A DNA stretch of 15,309 nucleotides from UBA11606 sp039815945. Lineage in GTDB: Bacteria; Actinomycetota; Acidimicrobiia; Acidimicrobiales; Aldehydirespiratoraceae. Position 1 is the stretch's first letter, and each line of letters opens with the position of its first letter. This document shows, in pieces, positions 13,661 to 15,309 of the stretch. Both the position numbers and the translations under genes were made by a program. The notes under the pieces were generated by a model. It saw only the letters and a program-made list of their open reading frames with translations. It was not told the DNA's origin and did not search any database. The DNA lies in the NCBI GenBank assembly GCA_039815945.1, contig JBCBYI010000088.1:1-15309 (forward strand), given 5' to 3'.

Positions 13661-15309
<1,649 letters not shown>

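Overview
This is a high-GC bacterial window (roughly two-thirds G+C by eye) with very tight gene packing, frequent GTG starts, 4-base ATGA/GTGA stop-start overlaps and several apparently leaderless starts. With the gene content (SCP2-type sterol carrier domain, HsaA-like monooxygenase, RDD and DUF368 membrane proteins, AtsD-like sulfatase) this points to an actinobacterium. An Acidimicrobiia/Ilumatobacter-like lineage is my guess, from protein style only.

Layout. (1) 1-1331, plus: the 3' end of malate dehydrogenase, then a divergent Fpg/Nei-family DNA glycosylase. (2) 1332-2865: an SCP2-domain protein (minus), diverging from a two-gene plus operon of an RDD membrane protein and an unrecognised 218-aa protein. 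(3) 2882-6087, minus: a translationally coupled pair, a TauD/TfdA-type 2-oxoglutarate dioxygenase followed by a large type I sulfatase. (4) 6210-10581, plus: a TetR-family regulator and four aromatic catabolic genes: HsaA-like flavin monooxygenase, C-C bond (meta-cleavage product) hydrolase, 2-hydroxypenta-2,4-dienoate hydratase and extradiol dioxygenase. (5) 10591-12410: a DUF368 (PopT-like) membrane protein and an alpha/beta hydrolase, divergent from one small palindromic promoter. (6) 12411-12861: a non-coding stretch with terminator-like hairpins. (7) 12862-15309, minus: succinate dehydrogenase iron-sulfur subunit and most of the flavoprotein subunit, cut by the window end.

The most interesting part is regions 3 and 4 read together. 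Between the dioxygenase and the TetR gene lie two adjacent copies of one 15-bp palindrome, TAAGCA-N3-TGCTTA, one base apart, positioned to control both divergent transcripts. The enzymes then form a plausible route. A sulfate ester (or sulfonate/ether side chain) is removed by the sulfatase or the 2-oxoglutarate dioxygenase to expose a phenol. The HsaA-like enzyme hydroxylates the phenol to a catechol, the extradiol enzyme opens the ring, the hydrolase splits the meta-cleavage product, and the hydratase processes the dienoate. Individual enzyme families are recognised from motifs; the joint pathway and its substrate are inference. The flavin reductase partner and the final aldolase/dehydrogenase are not in the window.

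A second theme is divergent leaderless promoters. At two places (about 1692-1716 and 11508-11517) TANNNT -10 boxes sit 6-8 bases before the start codons of both divergent genes.
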